From Bacteroidales bacterium (lineage in GTDB: Bacteria; Bacteroidota; Bacteroidia; Bacteroidales; UBA12077): a DNA stretch of 5,329 nucleotides. The position numbers and the translations under genes are program-made. Under the pieces are notes generated by a model. The model made no database searches. It saw only the letters and a list, made by a program, of their open reading frames with translations, and had not been told where the DNA came from. Of the stretch, positions 5,072-5,329 are shown one piece after another. Position 1 is the stretch's first letter; each line of letters starts with the position of its first letter. The DNA lies in assembly GCA_030600865.1 (NCBI GenBank), contig JAUVUS010000211.1:1-5329 (forward strand), given 5' to 3'.

Positions 5072-5329
5072 CTAATTAATTAGATTTTGAGCGTAATCTA
5101 ATCCTTTTTTTATGAATTCCTTTGTTATCTTTCCTGTTGGATCAATTGTTTCATAAATACGTTCAGGAACTTCAAGCTTTTCGATTCTAAATCCCTCTCG
5201 CATCTTAAACTTATATTTATTTAAATGAATTTGTTTTCCTATTTCATGTAGTTCGTTTTCATTAAGATCAAATCCCAGTAATTTAATAGCTTCACTTACT
5301 AGTTTGAGCTCATAAATACCACGAGCAAA
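5072..5329 (-). CDS. Aldehyde:ferredoxin oxidoreductase-like protein, C-terminal 85 residues (enters from right edge)
   Basis: The frame is open from the window edge to TAG at 5074-5072. The fragment matches the C-terminal helical domain of the AOR family as I know it: a leading helix (YELKLVSEAIKLLGF), then ELHEIGKQI, then K-x-x-x-x-REGF (MREGF at about 43-47), then the L-x-x-P-E-R-I/F segment (52-58). Family members bind a tungsten bis-pterin cofactor and one [4Fe-4S] cluster and oxidise aldehydes to carboxylates with ferredoxin as acceptor, in the cytoplasm of anaerobes. The cluster and pterin ligands lie upstream of the window, so activity and substrate cannot be judged. The tail after the PER segment is short (GKITKEFIKKGLDYAQNLIN) and lacks the usual YY-x-x-RGWD ending, which suggests a divergent subfamily rather than a textbook AOR. 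Confidence 0.7.
   Translation of the reverse strand, partial: FARGIYELKLVSEAIKLLGFDLNENELHEIGKQIHLNKYKFKMREGFRIEKLEVPERIYETIDPTGKITKEFIKKGLDYAQNLIN

Overview
The window looks like a stretch of a low-G+C genome of the phylum Bacteroidota, probably from an anaerobic or facultatively anaerobic lineage. Four things point that way: a Bacteroidota-type lipoprotein signal, promoter elements matching the TAnnTTTG -7 box, genes mostly without Shine-Dalgarno sequences, and the C-terminal end of a probable tungsten aldehyde:ferredoxin oxidoreductase at the right edge. No rRNA, tRNA, CRISPR array or transposase gene is visible.

Left and middle (1-2960) hold a run of minus-strand genes whose products are nearly all exported. 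In transcription order they are: a 301-residue lipoprotein with five further cysteines and two related half-motifs; a small unknown protein preceded by a 15-bp perfect inverted repeat; a very basic secreted peptide; a probable outer-membrane beta-barrel protein starting 10 nt after it; and, cut by the left edge, a secreted low-complexity protein built of 18-residue (54-bp) repeats. The basic peptide and the repeat protein have strong Shine-Dalgarno sequences, unlike their neighbours.

The most striking signal is a 50-bp block upstream of both the repeat-protein gene (346-395) and the lipoprotein gene (3066-3115), with identical internal spacing. Each copy has the 11-mer TTCATTTTCGC (tandem in one copy, decayed in the other), a TAnnTTTG -7 box and a small TTTTC-T-GAAAA dyad near the expected start of transcription. 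I read this as a shared activator-dependent promoter, plausibly bound by an OmpR/PhoB-type response regulator, which would place the two envelope proteins in one regulon. The regulator is not in the window.

Right side (3199-5329): divergent from the lipoprotein is a secreted protein made almost entirely of TPR units. Facing it is a minus-strand reading frame of 114 codons broken by an in-frame TAA at codon 13, called as a pseudogene. Beyond that is a good intrinsic terminator serving the oxidoreductase gene, which enters from the right edge. The oxidoreductase seems metabolically unrelated to the envelope genes.
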